DNA from: Draconibacterium mangrovi_A
Lineage (GTDB): Bacteria; Bacteroidota; Bacteroidia; Bacteroidales; Prolixibacteraceae
DNA: 64,000 nucleotides
Direction: 5' to 3'
Assembly (NCBI RefSeq): GCF_037646455.1
Contig: NZ_JBBIXN010000004.1
Span: 475,690 to 539,689 of the forward strand
How positions within the stretch are numbered: the first letter of the stretch is position 1; each line of letters begins with the position of its first letter. The notes under the pieces were generated by a model that worked only from the letters and a program-made list of their open reading frames with translations, did no database searches and was not told the DNA's origin. The position numbers and the translations under genes are program-made. Shown here one piece after another: positions 1-8,433 of the stretch.

Positions 1-53
1 ATAAAAAATTACCATACATTACATAGAAAATTGATCTTCTAAATCCAACAACT

Positions 54-2420
54 ATGAAAACCAAAAACATTCCTTATTTTATTCTGGTGGTATTTATATC
101 CCTTGCTTTTGCAAACAAAACGTTTGGACAGGAAATATTACCATTTCCACCAACACCTTCAGCTTCAAAGGCCGGAATAACGCTATCCGAGTCAACTCAC
201 CAAAAAAGACAAACGGTTAATCGCCTCCCCGAGGACGCTCCCAACATTGTCATCATATTAATTGACGATGTAGGTCCTGGACAAGCCGGTACTTATGGTG
301 GTGAATTTAACACGCCTACTTTAAGCAAAATTGCGGAAGAAGGGATTTCTTACAACCGATTCCACTCTACAGCTATGTGTTCCCCTACCCGGGCTTCGTT
401 ACTGACAGGGAGAAATCACCACCGCGTAGGAAATGGTCAGATTCCAGAATATGCAAATGACTGGGATGGTTATACCGGAGTGATCCCCAGAAGTGCTGCA
501 ACTGTTGCAGAAGTACTAAAAAATTATGGCTATTCCACCTCCGCTTTTGGGAAATGGCACAACACTGCACCAGAAGAATCAAGTACTGCCGGTCCCTTCG
601 ACCACTGGCCTACAGGTTATGGCTTCGAATATTTCTACGGATTTATGGCTGGTGATGCTTCGCAATATGAACCTACCTTATTTGAGAATACAACATTGGT
701 TCCCGAGGAACACTTTCACAAAAAAGGATATCACTTGAGTGAAGATTTGGCAGACCAGGCTATCAACTGGATGCGTCAACACAAAGCAATAGAGCCCGAC
801 AAGCCTTTTTTAATGTACTGGTCGAGTGGTGCGGTACACGGCCCCCACCATGTAACAAAAGAATGGGCTGATAAATACAAAGGGAAATTTGATGATGGTT
901 GGGACGAGTACAGAAAGCGTGTTTATGAAAAGGCAAAAAAATTGGGATGGATACCTGAAAACGCAAAACTAACTCCACGTGCATCGACAATGCAAGCCTG
1001 GGATGATATTCCGGAGGATGAAAGAGCATTCCAACTGCGTTTGATGGAAGTGTATGCAGGGTATGCAGAGCATGTGGATGCACAAGTAGGTAAAGTAATT
1101 GATGAACTTGATAATTTAGGATACGAGGACAATACCCTGGTATTCTATATATGGGGAGACAATGGCGCCTCGTCGGAAGGGCAACAAGGTACCCTTGCAG
1201 AGTTGCTGGCACAAAATGGTGTAAAAACAACTACAAAACAGCAAATTGAAGCACTCAATAAAATCGGTGGTCTGGATGAATTGGGAGGGAGTAAAGTGGA
1301 AAATATGATGCATGCCGGATGGGCATGGGCGGGGAGTTCTCCTTACAAAGGAACAAAGCTTGTAGCAGCTTATTTTGGTGGTACCCGTCAACCTATGGCA
1401 GTTAGATGGCCTAAAGTAATTAAACATGATAACGTACCCAGGTCTCAGTTTCACCATGTCAATGATATCGTCCCAACAATATATGATATACTCAATATCA
1501 CCCCTCCGAGAGTTGTAAATGGGGCAGAACAAATGGAGCTTGACGGGACTAGTATGAAATATACATTTAACAACCCAACTGCCGAAGGTAGAAAGGGAGC
1601 GCAGTATTTTGAAATCCACACAAGTCGAGGTATCTATAAAGATGGTTGGTTTGCCTGTGCATTTGGAGTTCGAACTCCTTGGGTACAAGGTCTTCCAGAC
1701 TTCAATAAATGGGATCCGATGAAAGAACCCTGGGAATTGTACAATTTAGAAGAAGACTGGTCGCAAGCCAATGACCTGGCAAAAAGTAACCCGGATAAAC
1801 TTGATGAGATGAAGAGTACCTTCCTGGTGGAGGCGGCCAGAAACAATGTATTGCCTATCGGCGGGACTTTTTGGTCAACAGCAGCCTTGCACCCCGAAGA
1901 TGCTCCGGCTAGCCCAATGACAGAATGGAACTTCGCCGGGCCAATAAAACGAATTCCCGAAGCTGCTTCGCCTCGATTTGGAAGCACATCAAACCAAATG
2001 GATTTTGATGTTACAGTCCCAAAAGATGCGAATGGGGTATTGTGTGCAGTGGGTGGTTATCCAGGTGGAGTAAGTTTTTTTATAAAAGATGGATATCTGA
2101 ACTATGAATATTGTTTTTTTCTGATGGATCGCACCAGGATTGTTGCCAGTGAAAAACTTCCCGAAGGTGAAGTAAATATTCAACTTTTGTCGGAGCTGGA
2201 AAACGGACCGGCCTCAGCTTTGAATATTACTATAAAAGTAAACGGGAAAGAGATAGCTAATGGAAAAGTTCCTCGTTCAATTGCATCAACTATTTCCTAT
2301 AACGATGGATTTGATATCGGCCAGGACTTAGGATCACCGGTTTCTGATGCCTATTTTAACAGCGCTCCATTTACTTTTAACGGGAAAATAAACAAGGTTG
2401 TGGCGAAGTATTTAGAATAA
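54..2420 (+). CDS. Secreted arylsulfatase (sulfatase S1 family, AtsA-like)
   Basis: A 788-residue sulfatase that hydrolyses sulfate esters, probably on polysaccharides, in the periplasm or at the cell surface. An N-terminal hydrophobic signal peptide ends near residue 25 (..FGQ). The metal-binding Asp pair is D71-D72. The sulfatase signature CSPTR starts at Cys109, the residue converted to formylglycine by a maturase that is not in this window. The C-terminal part (about residue 620 onward) is a beta-rich extension, as in the long AtsA-type arylsulfatases, and fits their usual length. The ATG at 54 is the first one that keeps the signal peptide. The gene stands alone, with the accessory island starting just downstream. 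Family assignment is firm; the substrate cannot be read from sequence. Confidence 0.93.
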   Translation: MKTKNIPYFILVVFISLAFANKTFGQEILPFPPTPSASKAGITLSESTHQKRQTVNRLPEDAPNIVIILIDDVGPGQAGTYGGEFNTPTLSKIAEEGISYNRFHSTAMCSPTRASLLTGRNHHRVGNGQIPEYANDWDGYTGVIPRSAATVAEVLKNYGYSTSAFGKWHNTAPEESSTAGPFDHWPTGYGFEYFYGFMAGDASQYEPTLFENTTLVPEEHFHKKGYHLSEDLADQAINWMRQHKAIEPDKPFLMYWSSGAVHGPHHVTKEWADKYKGKFDDGWDEYRKRVYEKAKKLGWIPENAKLTPRASTMQAWDDIPEDERAFQLRLMEVYAGYAEHVDAQVGKVIDELDNLGYEDNTLVFYIWGDNGASSEGQQGTLAELLAQNGVKTTTKQQIEALNKIGGLDELGGSKVENMMHAGWAWAGSSPYKGTKLVAAYFGGTRQPMAVRWPKVIKHDNVPRSQFHHVNDIVPTIYDILNITPPRVVNGAEQMELDGTSMKYTFNNPTAEGRKGAQYFEIHTSRGIYKDGWFACAFGVRTPWVQGLPDFNKWDPMKEPWELYNLEEDWSQANDLAKSNPDKLDEMKSTFLVEAARNNVLPIGGTFWSTAALHPEDAPASPMTEWNFAGPIKRIPEAASPRFGSTSNQMDFDVTVPKDANGVLCAVGGYPGGVSFFIKDGYLNYEYCFFLMDRTRIVASEKLPEGEVNIQLLSELENGPASALNITIKVNGKEIANGKVPRSIASTISYNDGFDIGQDLGSPVSDAYFNSAPFTFNGKINKVVAKYLE

Positions 2421-2443
2421 AAAATTTTTACGAATAGACACCA

Positions 2444-2579
2444 GTTGCCAACATTTTGTATAAGTAATGGCAGGCGATGTGGTAAATATCAAGGTTTTTA
2501 GCCCGCTCAAACTGTGTAGCGGTTTGACAGGAAATTACCACGCAATTTGCCACTACTCATACAATTTACCGTTACCAAC
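2444..2579. repeat. Long imperfect palindrome A (attC-like)
   Basis: The left arm 2444-2487 and right arm 2534-2579 are imperfectly complementary over about 45 bases, for example GTGGTAAAT at 2479-2487 against ATTACCAC at 2534-2541. A further short inner stem (TCAAAC / GTTTGA) lies in the middle. The right end reads CCGTTACCAACC. Its last ten bases recur inverted as GGTTGGTAAC directly after the next gene (3172-3181). This is the arrangement of an integron attC site followed by a cassette start, though the core GTTACCA deviates from the attC consensus GTTRRRY. Confidence 0.65.
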
Positions 2580-2605
2580 CATAAACTCGCTGCAAAAATT
2601 TAAAT

Positions 2606-3166
2606 ATGATTGAGAGCTATTTTGAACCCATTTTCTTAATTATCTGGTTAATTGCATTTGCCTCCATAGTTTATTGCATTTGGTTTGCCATTAGGTACGA
2701 CAAAGATTCAAACCAAATTTTCTTACTCGTTGCTTTAAATGCTTTGTATTTGCCATTTTACTTTTCAAGAATGAAAAAAATTAAAACTGAAATGGCTATA
2801 AAAGCAGAAAGCGAAGGAGTTTTAGATTCTGATTTTTTACAAGCTACAAAATTTGGTGTATTAGATATACTTGATGTTTGGGCTTCAAAAGAAAGGCAAA
2901 TCAATTTTCAGAAAAGTGTACCAGAATCAAACATAACAAAACTATTATTCGAAGAATGGGATAACTATTTCAAGATTGATTCCTCCATTCTAAATGAAGC
3001 TTTTACAGAAAGAGAAATCGAGTTATTAAATTCGTTCGACCAGGCAATTACAAGGTGCTTTGAAAAAATAAAAGATGAAATTCCAAGTTTGAAAGAATTT
3101 CAAGAAACGAATGACTTTAATGTTCTGAATTCTGTTGCTTTGAAAATAAAAAATGAAATAGAATAA
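2606..3166 (+). CDS. Small membrane protein of unknown function
   Basis: A 186-residue protein not recognised as a named family. Residues about 7-30 and 36-54 are hydrophobic and form one or two membrane helices at the N terminus. The rest is a charged, probably cytoplasmic helical region. The ATG at 2606 follows an AT-rich leader of 26 bases after palindrome A. The gene is precisely bracketed by the inverted repeats GTTACCAACC (2571-2580) and GGTTGGTAAC (3172-3181), so gene plus repeats look like one mobile unit. It is AT-rich compared with the sulfatase before it. Toxin, antitoxin or immunity roles are possible but nothing in the sequence shows them. Confidence 0.7.
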   Translation: MIESYFEPIFLIIWLIAFASIVYCIWFAIRYDKDSNQIFLLVALNALYLPFYFSRMKKIKTEMAIKAESEGVLDSDFLQATKFGVLDILDVWASKERQINFQKSVPESNITKLLFEEWDNYFKIDSSILNEAFTEREIELLNSFDQAITRCFEKIKDEIPSLKEFQETNDFNVLNSVALKIKNEIE

Positions 3167-3171
3167 ATTAC

Positions 3172-3220
3172 GGTTGGTAACAAATAAGCGTTCGGGCGGT
3201 CGGCACGGCCAAGCCTGAAC
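3172..3220. repeat. Left half of split palindrome B
   Basis: Begins with GGTTGGTAAC (3172-3181), the inverse of the end of palindrome A. It contains a compact GC-rich hairpin, GTTCGGGC (3190-3197) against GCCTGAAC (3213-3220). The sequence that would close the long palindrome is not adjacent. A weakly matching right half lies beyond the transposase remnant at about 4370-4402, so the IS91-type element appears to have inserted into this site. Confidence 0.5.
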
Positions 3221-3448
3221 CGGGTGTTGACGAAACCGGTCTTTGAAAAGGGGATGTATATTATGGATTTTTCGATGTTTGAGTGTATTCTTTTCAGGAT
3301 CCACATTGTTTAAAGGCTTTTATTTTTCTATCCATCAGGTCCGGTATTTTTACTTTTAACCGGGACTTTTCACTGCTAAGGCATCACTTTAAGCCACTTT
3401 AATCCTCATTTTTTATTGTTTTGGGCAAGGCTTCGCCAGGTCCCGTAA

Positions 3449-4311
3449 TCAGGACTTTTTCACAAGGGATATCAAAAAGTTTAGGATGGCAGTCCCCAGC
3501 GGTGGTGGTCCGCGCTGATGAAAACGCCAGATGGTCACCAGTTTCCCTTTTCGGCATACCGGACAGAGTAAATGTACATCGGTATGTTCGGGCAGATCGG
3601 GTTTGCCCAGTTCCTGTTGCAGCAATTCCACACAAACTTTTTTCAGCGTACTGCTCAGTATCCCGTAATGGCGGATGCGGGTAAACCCACGCGGCAGTAT
3701 GTGCAGCGCAAAACACCGGATAAACATGTCTTCGCTTAAGCCCATCAGGTATTTTTTTCCGCCCTGCCGGTAATCCTTGGCCTGGAAAGTCACCCGTCCG
3801 TTTTCGATACTGCGGATACGGTGGTTACTGATGGCTATTTTGTGGGTGTACCTTCCGAGGTATTCCACTACCTGCTGTGGCCCGAAAAAAGGTTGTTTGC
3901 AGTACACTGTCCAAGGTTTTGAAAACAGCGACTTATAAAGTTCTGCATCTTCAATACCTTGCTGTCGTAATGCCCGTACATATTTTGCCCTGAAGACTTT
4001 ACTCATTGCCTTTACCGGGAAAAGGAACTTATTTCTTCCCCTGGCTGCTTTCCACTTACCGGAGGTGGTAATTCCACCACCGGGTACAATACAGTGCAGG
4101 TGCGGATGGAGGCTCAGGTTTTGTCCCCAGGTATGCAGGATGGCGATCATCCCCGGCGCCCCGCCAATAAATTTAGGGTTTCGGGCAAAACCTTTTACCA
4201 CCTGCCATGCTGTACCAAAAAGAAGCGAATAAACCAGTTTGGGCCGGTACAGGGCAGGGGGTTCAACTCCTGGGGCAGGGTAAACACAATATGCAAATGC
4301 CATTCATTATT
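3449..4311 (-). pseudogene. IS91-family transposase remnant, truncated and frameshifted
   Basis: Encodes the rolling-circle (HUH, Y2-type) transposase core of IS91 elements. The metal-binding HUH motif HPHLH is present, followed by the IS91-typical Y-L-G-R-Y block, and the C-terminal part has a CPVC. The usual N-terminal zinc-finger domain is missing. Near the 5' end the expected family sequence (WHLHIVFTLPQELNP) is read in one frame, then the protein continues (LYRPKLVYSLLFG) in another. A single-base deletion around 4255-4265 accounts for this. Upstream of the WHLH block the frame meets a stop at 4327-4329. The open frame from the internal ATG at 4303 (284 residues) is therefore a fragment of the usual 380-400 residue enzyme and is unlikely to be active. 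Confidence 0.85.
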
Positions 4312-4369
4312 GGTTACTTGGCTAATTTACAGTTGTTAACTTATTACGCGCTGCTTTAAACAATGTGGC

Positions 4370-4402
4370 AAACGAACAGCACTTGCATTTACCGTTAGGC
4401 AC
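4370..4402. repeat. Right half of split palindrome B with GTTAGGC core
   Basis: Ends in TTTACCGTTAGGCAC; the GTTAGGC at 4394-4400 fits the attC core consensus GTTRRRY exactly. The preceding bases (CGAACAGC..TTGCATTTACC) are partly complementary to 3174-3195. This suggests it is the displaced right arm of the palindrome interrupted by the IS91-type remnant. About 70 bases without a gene follow before palindrome C. Confidence 0.4.
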
Positions 4403-4469
4403 AAGCGGAGGAGCAACGTGCAACTAGAAAATTAAACCGATAAAAAGATAATACAACATGATAGCCAAC

Positions 4470-4546
4470 GCACAAAGCAAGAGTGTTCCAGCCCGTCCCA
4501 CGACCATCCCTTCGCTGAAACACACTTGCTTTATTTGCCATCGCTC
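4470..4546. repeat. Palindrome C (attC-like, minus orientation) with shared repeat
   Basis: Arms around AAAGCAAGAGTGTTCCAGC (about 4482-4500) and GCTGAAACACACTTGCTTT (4514-4532) are complementary with a few mismatches. Read on the minus strand the element follows the stop codon of the hydrolase gene and ends in GCGTTGGC, which mirrors the CGTT ends of the plus-strand elements. Bases 4504-4546 are repeated, imperfectly, at 8272-8313; the 13-mer CCATCCCTTCGCT is identical in both. Confidence 0.6.
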
Positions 4547-4558
4547 TGAACCAATAAC

Positions 4559-5920
4559 TTAATTGACTCTTAAAGCAGGGATTTGATGCCCTCCTTGATT
4601 TAAGATTAATTTTTCGACTTTTTGACTTGAATTTTTCAAAAACGAAATTTTAGCTTCGACTTCTTTAAGGATAAACTCTGATTCGGATACTGGCAGTAAT
4701 TCTAATTTTGGTTGACCCGTTGGTTGACAAAATAAGCTGCCATTGTTGACTGAAACAGTAAAAATAAAACCAGGCTTAAGTTCATATTCACCTACATAAG
4801 ACTGCATAATATCATCAGAGAGCTTTATAGTATTTATAACTTCTGGGATTTTATAATCTTCGCCAAATACTATGGCAATTAAATCTTTGTTTATTCGGCT
4901 GATTGGTATTTGCTCAAAATTTGATAAAATGATAGTGCAAATATCATCATCAGTAAAGCGACTGATATTGGAAGTAAAACCATCGATTTCTCCAGAATGA
5001 GTTATCATCTTGTGATTAAAAATATTAACAACTCCCCAACCAAAGGCATAATTGTCTTTAAATGGAGTAAATATTGTTTCAAGTGATTTTTTCGTAATAA
5101 GTTTCTCTGTGTATAAAGCCCTATCCCAAATATATAAATCTTCAACAGTGGAATATAAAGCTCCTGAAGCAGAAGCATTTGACATGTTCCTGAATTTTGC
5201 GTTCACAATTTCATTGTTTCTGAAACAGTATCCTTGTGCCATATTATTGATTACATTCTCAGGTTTTTCAAATCCTGAATTCTCCATTTTTAATGGTTCA
5301 AAAATATTTTCCTCAATATAGTCAGCATAGGGCATATTACTAATTTGTTCGATGATTAAGCCTAATAATATGTAATTTGAGTTGCTGTATTTAAACTTTT
5401 CACCCGGATTAAATTTTAATTTTTTGCTTTTAAATGTTTCAATTGTTTCTGAAATGGTAAAGTGAAAAACTCTTCTATTATTATCGAAATCTTCAAATTC
5501 AGTATGATTAGGTATACCCGATGTACAAGTCAATAAATGTTTAATTGTAATATCATCACCTCTTGGGTAATCAGGGATGAATTTTATGAGTTTATCATCA
5601 AGGCTTAATTTATTGTGTTCTACTAATTGCATTATACAGACTGCCGTAAACCCCTTTGTAAGTGAACCAATTCTGAATTTAGTTTGTGGCGTATTTTCAA
5701 CATCAAATTGATAACTCGATTTACCATAACCTTTACTTGACAAAACTTGACCATCTTTAGCGATAAGAATTGAACCACTAAACTGTTTCATTTGCACGTA
5801 AGCATTGATATAGTCATCAACCTTTTTCTGAATATCGCTGTGTTGAGCTGACAAAGTAGCTGTCTGACAAAAACATAAAAATGCTATTAGCAAAAATGGT
5901 AAAATGATATTCCTTTTCAT
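4559..5920 (-). CDS. Secreted serine hydrolase, beta-lactamase class C / PBP-like
   Basis: A 453-residue protein of the serine beta-lactamase-like superfamily (AmpC/DD-peptidase fold). A signal peptide runs to about residue 25. The catalytic SLTK motif is S86-K89, the second motif YSN is Y178-N180, and HSG (H308-G310) takes the place of KTG, as in class C-like esterases and peptidases. About 100 C-terminal residues form a beta-rich accessory domain. Such proteins act on peptidoglycan peptides, D-amino-acid peptides or esters, so true beta-lactam resistance is not implied. The gene lies two bases behind the small membrane gene 5923-6270 and is probably co-transcribed with it. It is AT-rich and ends next to palindrome C. 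Confidence 0.88.
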   Translation of the reverse strand: MKRNIILPFLLIAFLCFCQTATLSAQHSDIQKKVDDYINAYVQMKQFSGSILIAKDGQVLSSKGYGKSSYQFDVENTPQTKFRIGSLTKGFTAVCIMQLVEHNKLSLDDKLIKFIPDYPRGDDITIKHLLTCTSGIPNHTEFEDFDNNRRVFHFTISETIETFKSKKLKFNPGEKFKYSNSNYILLGLIIEQISNMPYADYIEENIFEPLKMENSGFEKPENVINNMAQGYCFRNNEIVNAKFRNMSNASASGALYSTVEDLYIWDRALYTEKLITKKSLETIFTPFKDNYAFGWGVVNIFNHKMITHSGEIDGFTSNISRFTDDDICTIILSNFEQIPISRINKDLIAIVFGEDYKIPEVINTIKLSDDIMQSYVGEYELKPGFIFTVSVNNGSLFCQPTGQPKLELLPVSESEFILKEVEAKISFLKNSSQKVEKLILNQGGHQIPALRVN

Positions 5921-5922
5921 AA

Positions 5923-6270
5923 TTATGATTTTTTAGATTGGGTGTTTGAATATTTTTCGATAACAAAAAGTAGAATAAAACCTACTGCGATAAAAATAGA
6001 TTCAATTCCATAGGGCAAGGGACTTTCTGAACTTAATTTCAAATAATGTATTAATACCAATCCAATGCCACTTAATAAAATTACTATTCCCCATTTTAAA
6101 TTGCCGCCAACAATTGTTTTTGGCAGGTTTAAACTGTCGAGTTTTATTTCTTCTTTGCTTTTTTCAATAAGCTTATTAATAAGCCTGTGCTCAGAGATTG
6201 ATTTTATAATGCCTATTAAACCCCAGAAGCAAATACCGAGGATTATTGAAGCTACTAATCCGTCATCCAT
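5923..6270 (-). CDS. Small membrane protein, DUF6249-like
   Basis: A 115-residue protein with three hydrophobic segments (about residues 5-25, 59-78 and 86-104) separated by a charged stretch (EKSKEEIKLD). It resembles the small DUF6249-type membrane proteins that often precede regulators or hydrolases in Bacteroidota; this match is from memory and moderate. It is the first gene of a two-gene minus-strand unit with the serine hydrolase, with a two-base gap. It may be a membrane partner or anchor, but no catalytic motif is seen. Confidence 0.65.
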   Translation of the reverse strand: MDDGLVASIILGICFWGLIGIIKSISEHRLINKLIEKSKEEIKLDSLNLPKTIVGGNLKWGIVILLSGIGLVLIHYLKLSSESPLPYGIESIFIAVGFILLFVIEKYSNTQSKKS

Positions 6271-6496
6271 GATTTTTAAATTTTAATGATTAATAAAATA
6301 GAAACATGGACAAATCAACAATGTAAAATACTGGTGTGCAAACAATTTATTTAAACTACCAAGGATTTTATTTAAGCTGATTTATTATTGATTTAGTACC
6401 TCTTAGATAGAATAGAATACCGTTTACATAGAATTATTGGTATGTTGAATAAGGTTTTCTTATTTATTCTGTCGTTTGTGTAATTTTAGCCTTAAT

Positions 6497-7537
6497 ATGA
6501 GATATAAAACCCTTAATAGTATTGAAATTCTGGTTCATGCATTCTGTTGGATTTCATTCACCATTTTGTTAATCCATTTTAATGCAATGTCCTTTCATTA
6601 TCTCCAAGGCGATTTAATGGATTTACCGGTATTGTTCGGAACCTTTATTAATATAATACTGTTCTATTTTAACTTTTTCTATTTATTCCCACGATACAAA
6701 TCGAAAAAGATAAATATAATTGTGTATTCTCTTTGGATAATTGTTCTAGTTATTATTTTCAGTGTCATAGAAAACAGTTTTGACTATTTATATGCAGTTT
6801 TTAGAACGAAAGACAATGTAATAACCTTACAAGTTGGAGAATTACTATTTACAAGCTTTCTAAATCTGTTTTTTATCCTAGTGTCTGTTTTATATTCAAT
6901 TATTCGGGACTGGTTAAAAATGGAAGTAATAAAAAGAAAACTTACCGAAGAAAACCTTAAACTGGAACTAAACTTCTTAAAATCACAAATCAGCCCTCAT
7001 TTCCTATTCAATTCTTTAAATAATTTGTACTCGATTGCTATAAAAAATGATGACGAAGAAACTGCCTCAGGTTTATCAAAACTTTCAACTATGATGCGAT
7101 TCATGCTTGATACATCGGATAAAACTATTGTTAAACTCAACGAAGAGATTGAATATTTAAAAAGCTATATCGAAATGCAAAAATTACGCTTTTTAGAATC
7201 AGATGATATTAACATTTCCTTTAATACTATTGGAAATACCAATATATTTAATTTACCACCGTTTTTATTGATTAATTTTATTGAAAACGCTTTTAAACAT
7301 GGAATTGACTATAAAAAGCCATCTAAGATTGACATTATGTTAGCAGTCGATAAAAACAAACTATTATTTAAAGTTGAAAATACAATTCATCAGATTAAAA
7401 AAAATGAGGACAATTCTAAATTAGGTTTAGATAACGTAAAAAAAAGACTTGATTTGATTTATGGAACAGATTATAGCTTGAGTATTAATCCGACGAGTGA
7501 AAAACACCTTGTAGAACTGACTATAAAAAGTTTATAA
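6497..7537 (+). CDS. Sensor histidine kinase, LytS/YehU family
   Basis: A membrane sensor kinase of 346 residues from the ATG at 6497. An upstream in-frame TTG at 6476 is possible but would add only seven residues. Four hydrophobic segments occupy roughly residues 13-140. The His_kinase (PF06580) motif SPHFLFNSLNN follows, with the phospho-accepting His168. A short HATPase domain has the N box NFIENAFKHG and a glycine-poor G box (KLGLDNVKKRL). It lies six bases upstream of the LytTR regulator, so the two form a cognate pair. The signal is unknown; family members respond to membrane or peptide signals. Confidence 0.9.
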   Translation: MRYKTLNSIEILVHAFCWISFTILLIHFNAMSFHYLQGDLMDLPVLFGTFINIILFYFNFFYLFPRYKSKKINIIVYSLWIIVLVIIFSVIENSFDYLYAVFRTKDNVITLQVGELLFTSFLNLFFILVSVLYSIIRDWLKMEVIKRKLTEENLKLELNFLKSQISPHFLFNSLNNLYSIAIKNDDEETASGLSKLSTMMRFMLDTSDKTIVKLNEEIEYLKSYIEMQKLRFLESDDINISFNTIGNTNIFNLPPFLLINFIENAFKHGIDYKKPSKIDIMLAVDKNKLLFKVENTIHQIKKNEDNSKLGLDNVKKRLDLIYGTDYSLSINPTSEKHLVELTIKSL

Positions 7538-7543
7538 CCAGAT

Positions 7544-8257
7544 ATGTACTGTATTGCAATAGATGATGAGCCAAGAGCTCTTGAAATTATTGAAAAGTAT
7601 GTGGGCAAAATCGATTTCCTTAATTTGGCAACCACATTTCGAGACCCAATTGAGGCAATTGACTATTTAATGAAACATAATATTGATTTAATATTTTTGG
7701 ATATCAATATGCCAGGTATTTTTGGCACTGAATTGGTTAAAGTATTGAAAAATAGCCCGATGATTATTTTTACAACCGCATACTCTGAGTACGCTATTGA
7801 AAGTTATGAATTAGATGCAGTAGATTATTTATTAAAACCTTTTGAATTTGAGCGGTTCTTAAAATCAGTTATTAAAGCTCAAGAATTAAAGAAACTGAAG
7901 CATGAAAAATCGAAAACTCAAATAGTAAAAAGCAGTTCGGTTGACACAAAAATTCTGATTAAAAGTGGCTCTGAAATACATCAGGTTAATATTGACGATA
8001 TCATTTATATTGAAGGGCTTGGTAATTATGCAACTATTCATACGAATAATGAAAAAATTGTTACCTATAAAAGTTTAGGAGATGTTTTAGATTTATTGCC
8101 AGCAAAACTGTTTGTAAGAATTCACAAATCATATATTGTAGCTATACAACATATAAAATCCTATGAGGTTCATCAAGTGAAAATTGAGGGAAAAACTTTA
8201 CCGATTGGAAAAATCTATCGAAAAGAGTTTATAGAATTAATGAAAATTCAAAATTAG
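7544..8257 (+). CDS. LytTR-family response regulator (pair 1)
   Basis: A 237-residue regulator with an intact receiver: acidic D7-D8, phospho-acceptor D53, switch T78 in FTTAY, and K98 in LLKPFE. It is followed by a LytTR DNA-binding domain (about residues 140-237) with the family's IEGLGNYATIH and FVRIHKSYIV blocks. It is co-transcribed with the sensor kinase six bases upstream. The targets are unknown; the neighbouring secreted-protein genes are natural candidates, which is inference. Confidence 0.92.
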   Translation: MYCIAIDDEPRALEIIEKYVGKIDFLNLATTFRDPIEAIDYLMKHNIDLIFLDINMPGIFGTELVKVLKNSPMIIFTTAYSEYAIESYELDAVDYLLKPFEFERFLKSVIKAQELKKLKHEKSKTQIVKSSSVDTKILIKSGSEIHQVNIDDIIYIEGLGNYATIHTNNEKIVTYKSLGDVLDLLPAKLFVRIHKSYIVAIQHIKSYEVHQVKIEGKTLPIGKIYRKEFIELMKIQN

Positions 8258-8271
8258 AATGTCGACACACA

Positions 8272-8313
8272 CCATCCCTTCGCTGCCAAACACATGCTTT
8301 TTTTGCTATCGCA
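8272..8313. repeat. Half-copy of the palindrome C repeat
   Basis: An imperfect copy of 4504-4546, beginning with the identical 13-mer CCATCCCTTCGCT and continuing with a match broken by two small gaps. The complementary arm seen in palindrome C is absent here. It follows the LytTR regulator gene directly, the same position relative to a gene end as the other palindromes. The remaining bases to 8433 are an AT-rich leader for the next gene with no other structure I can see. Confidence 0.55.
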
Positions 8314-8433
8314 CGACTTAAATATAGATAGTTACAATTTAAAACGATAATTTACCGACTCTGCAACAAAAATTTATGAATGAGTTTTCCATCCTGTTAC
8401 TTTGACAATTATTAATCAATAAAATTTAAAAGG

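Noticed and set aside
3026..3306. Overlapping minus-strand ORFs behind the small membrane gene
   Set aside because: They are antisense to the 2606-3166 gene and run through the palindrome; no coding signal.
4559..5920. Antibiotic-resistance beta-lactamase
   Set aside because: The protein has the SxxK, YxN and HSG motifs of the wider superfamily, but nothing specific to true class C resistance enzymes.
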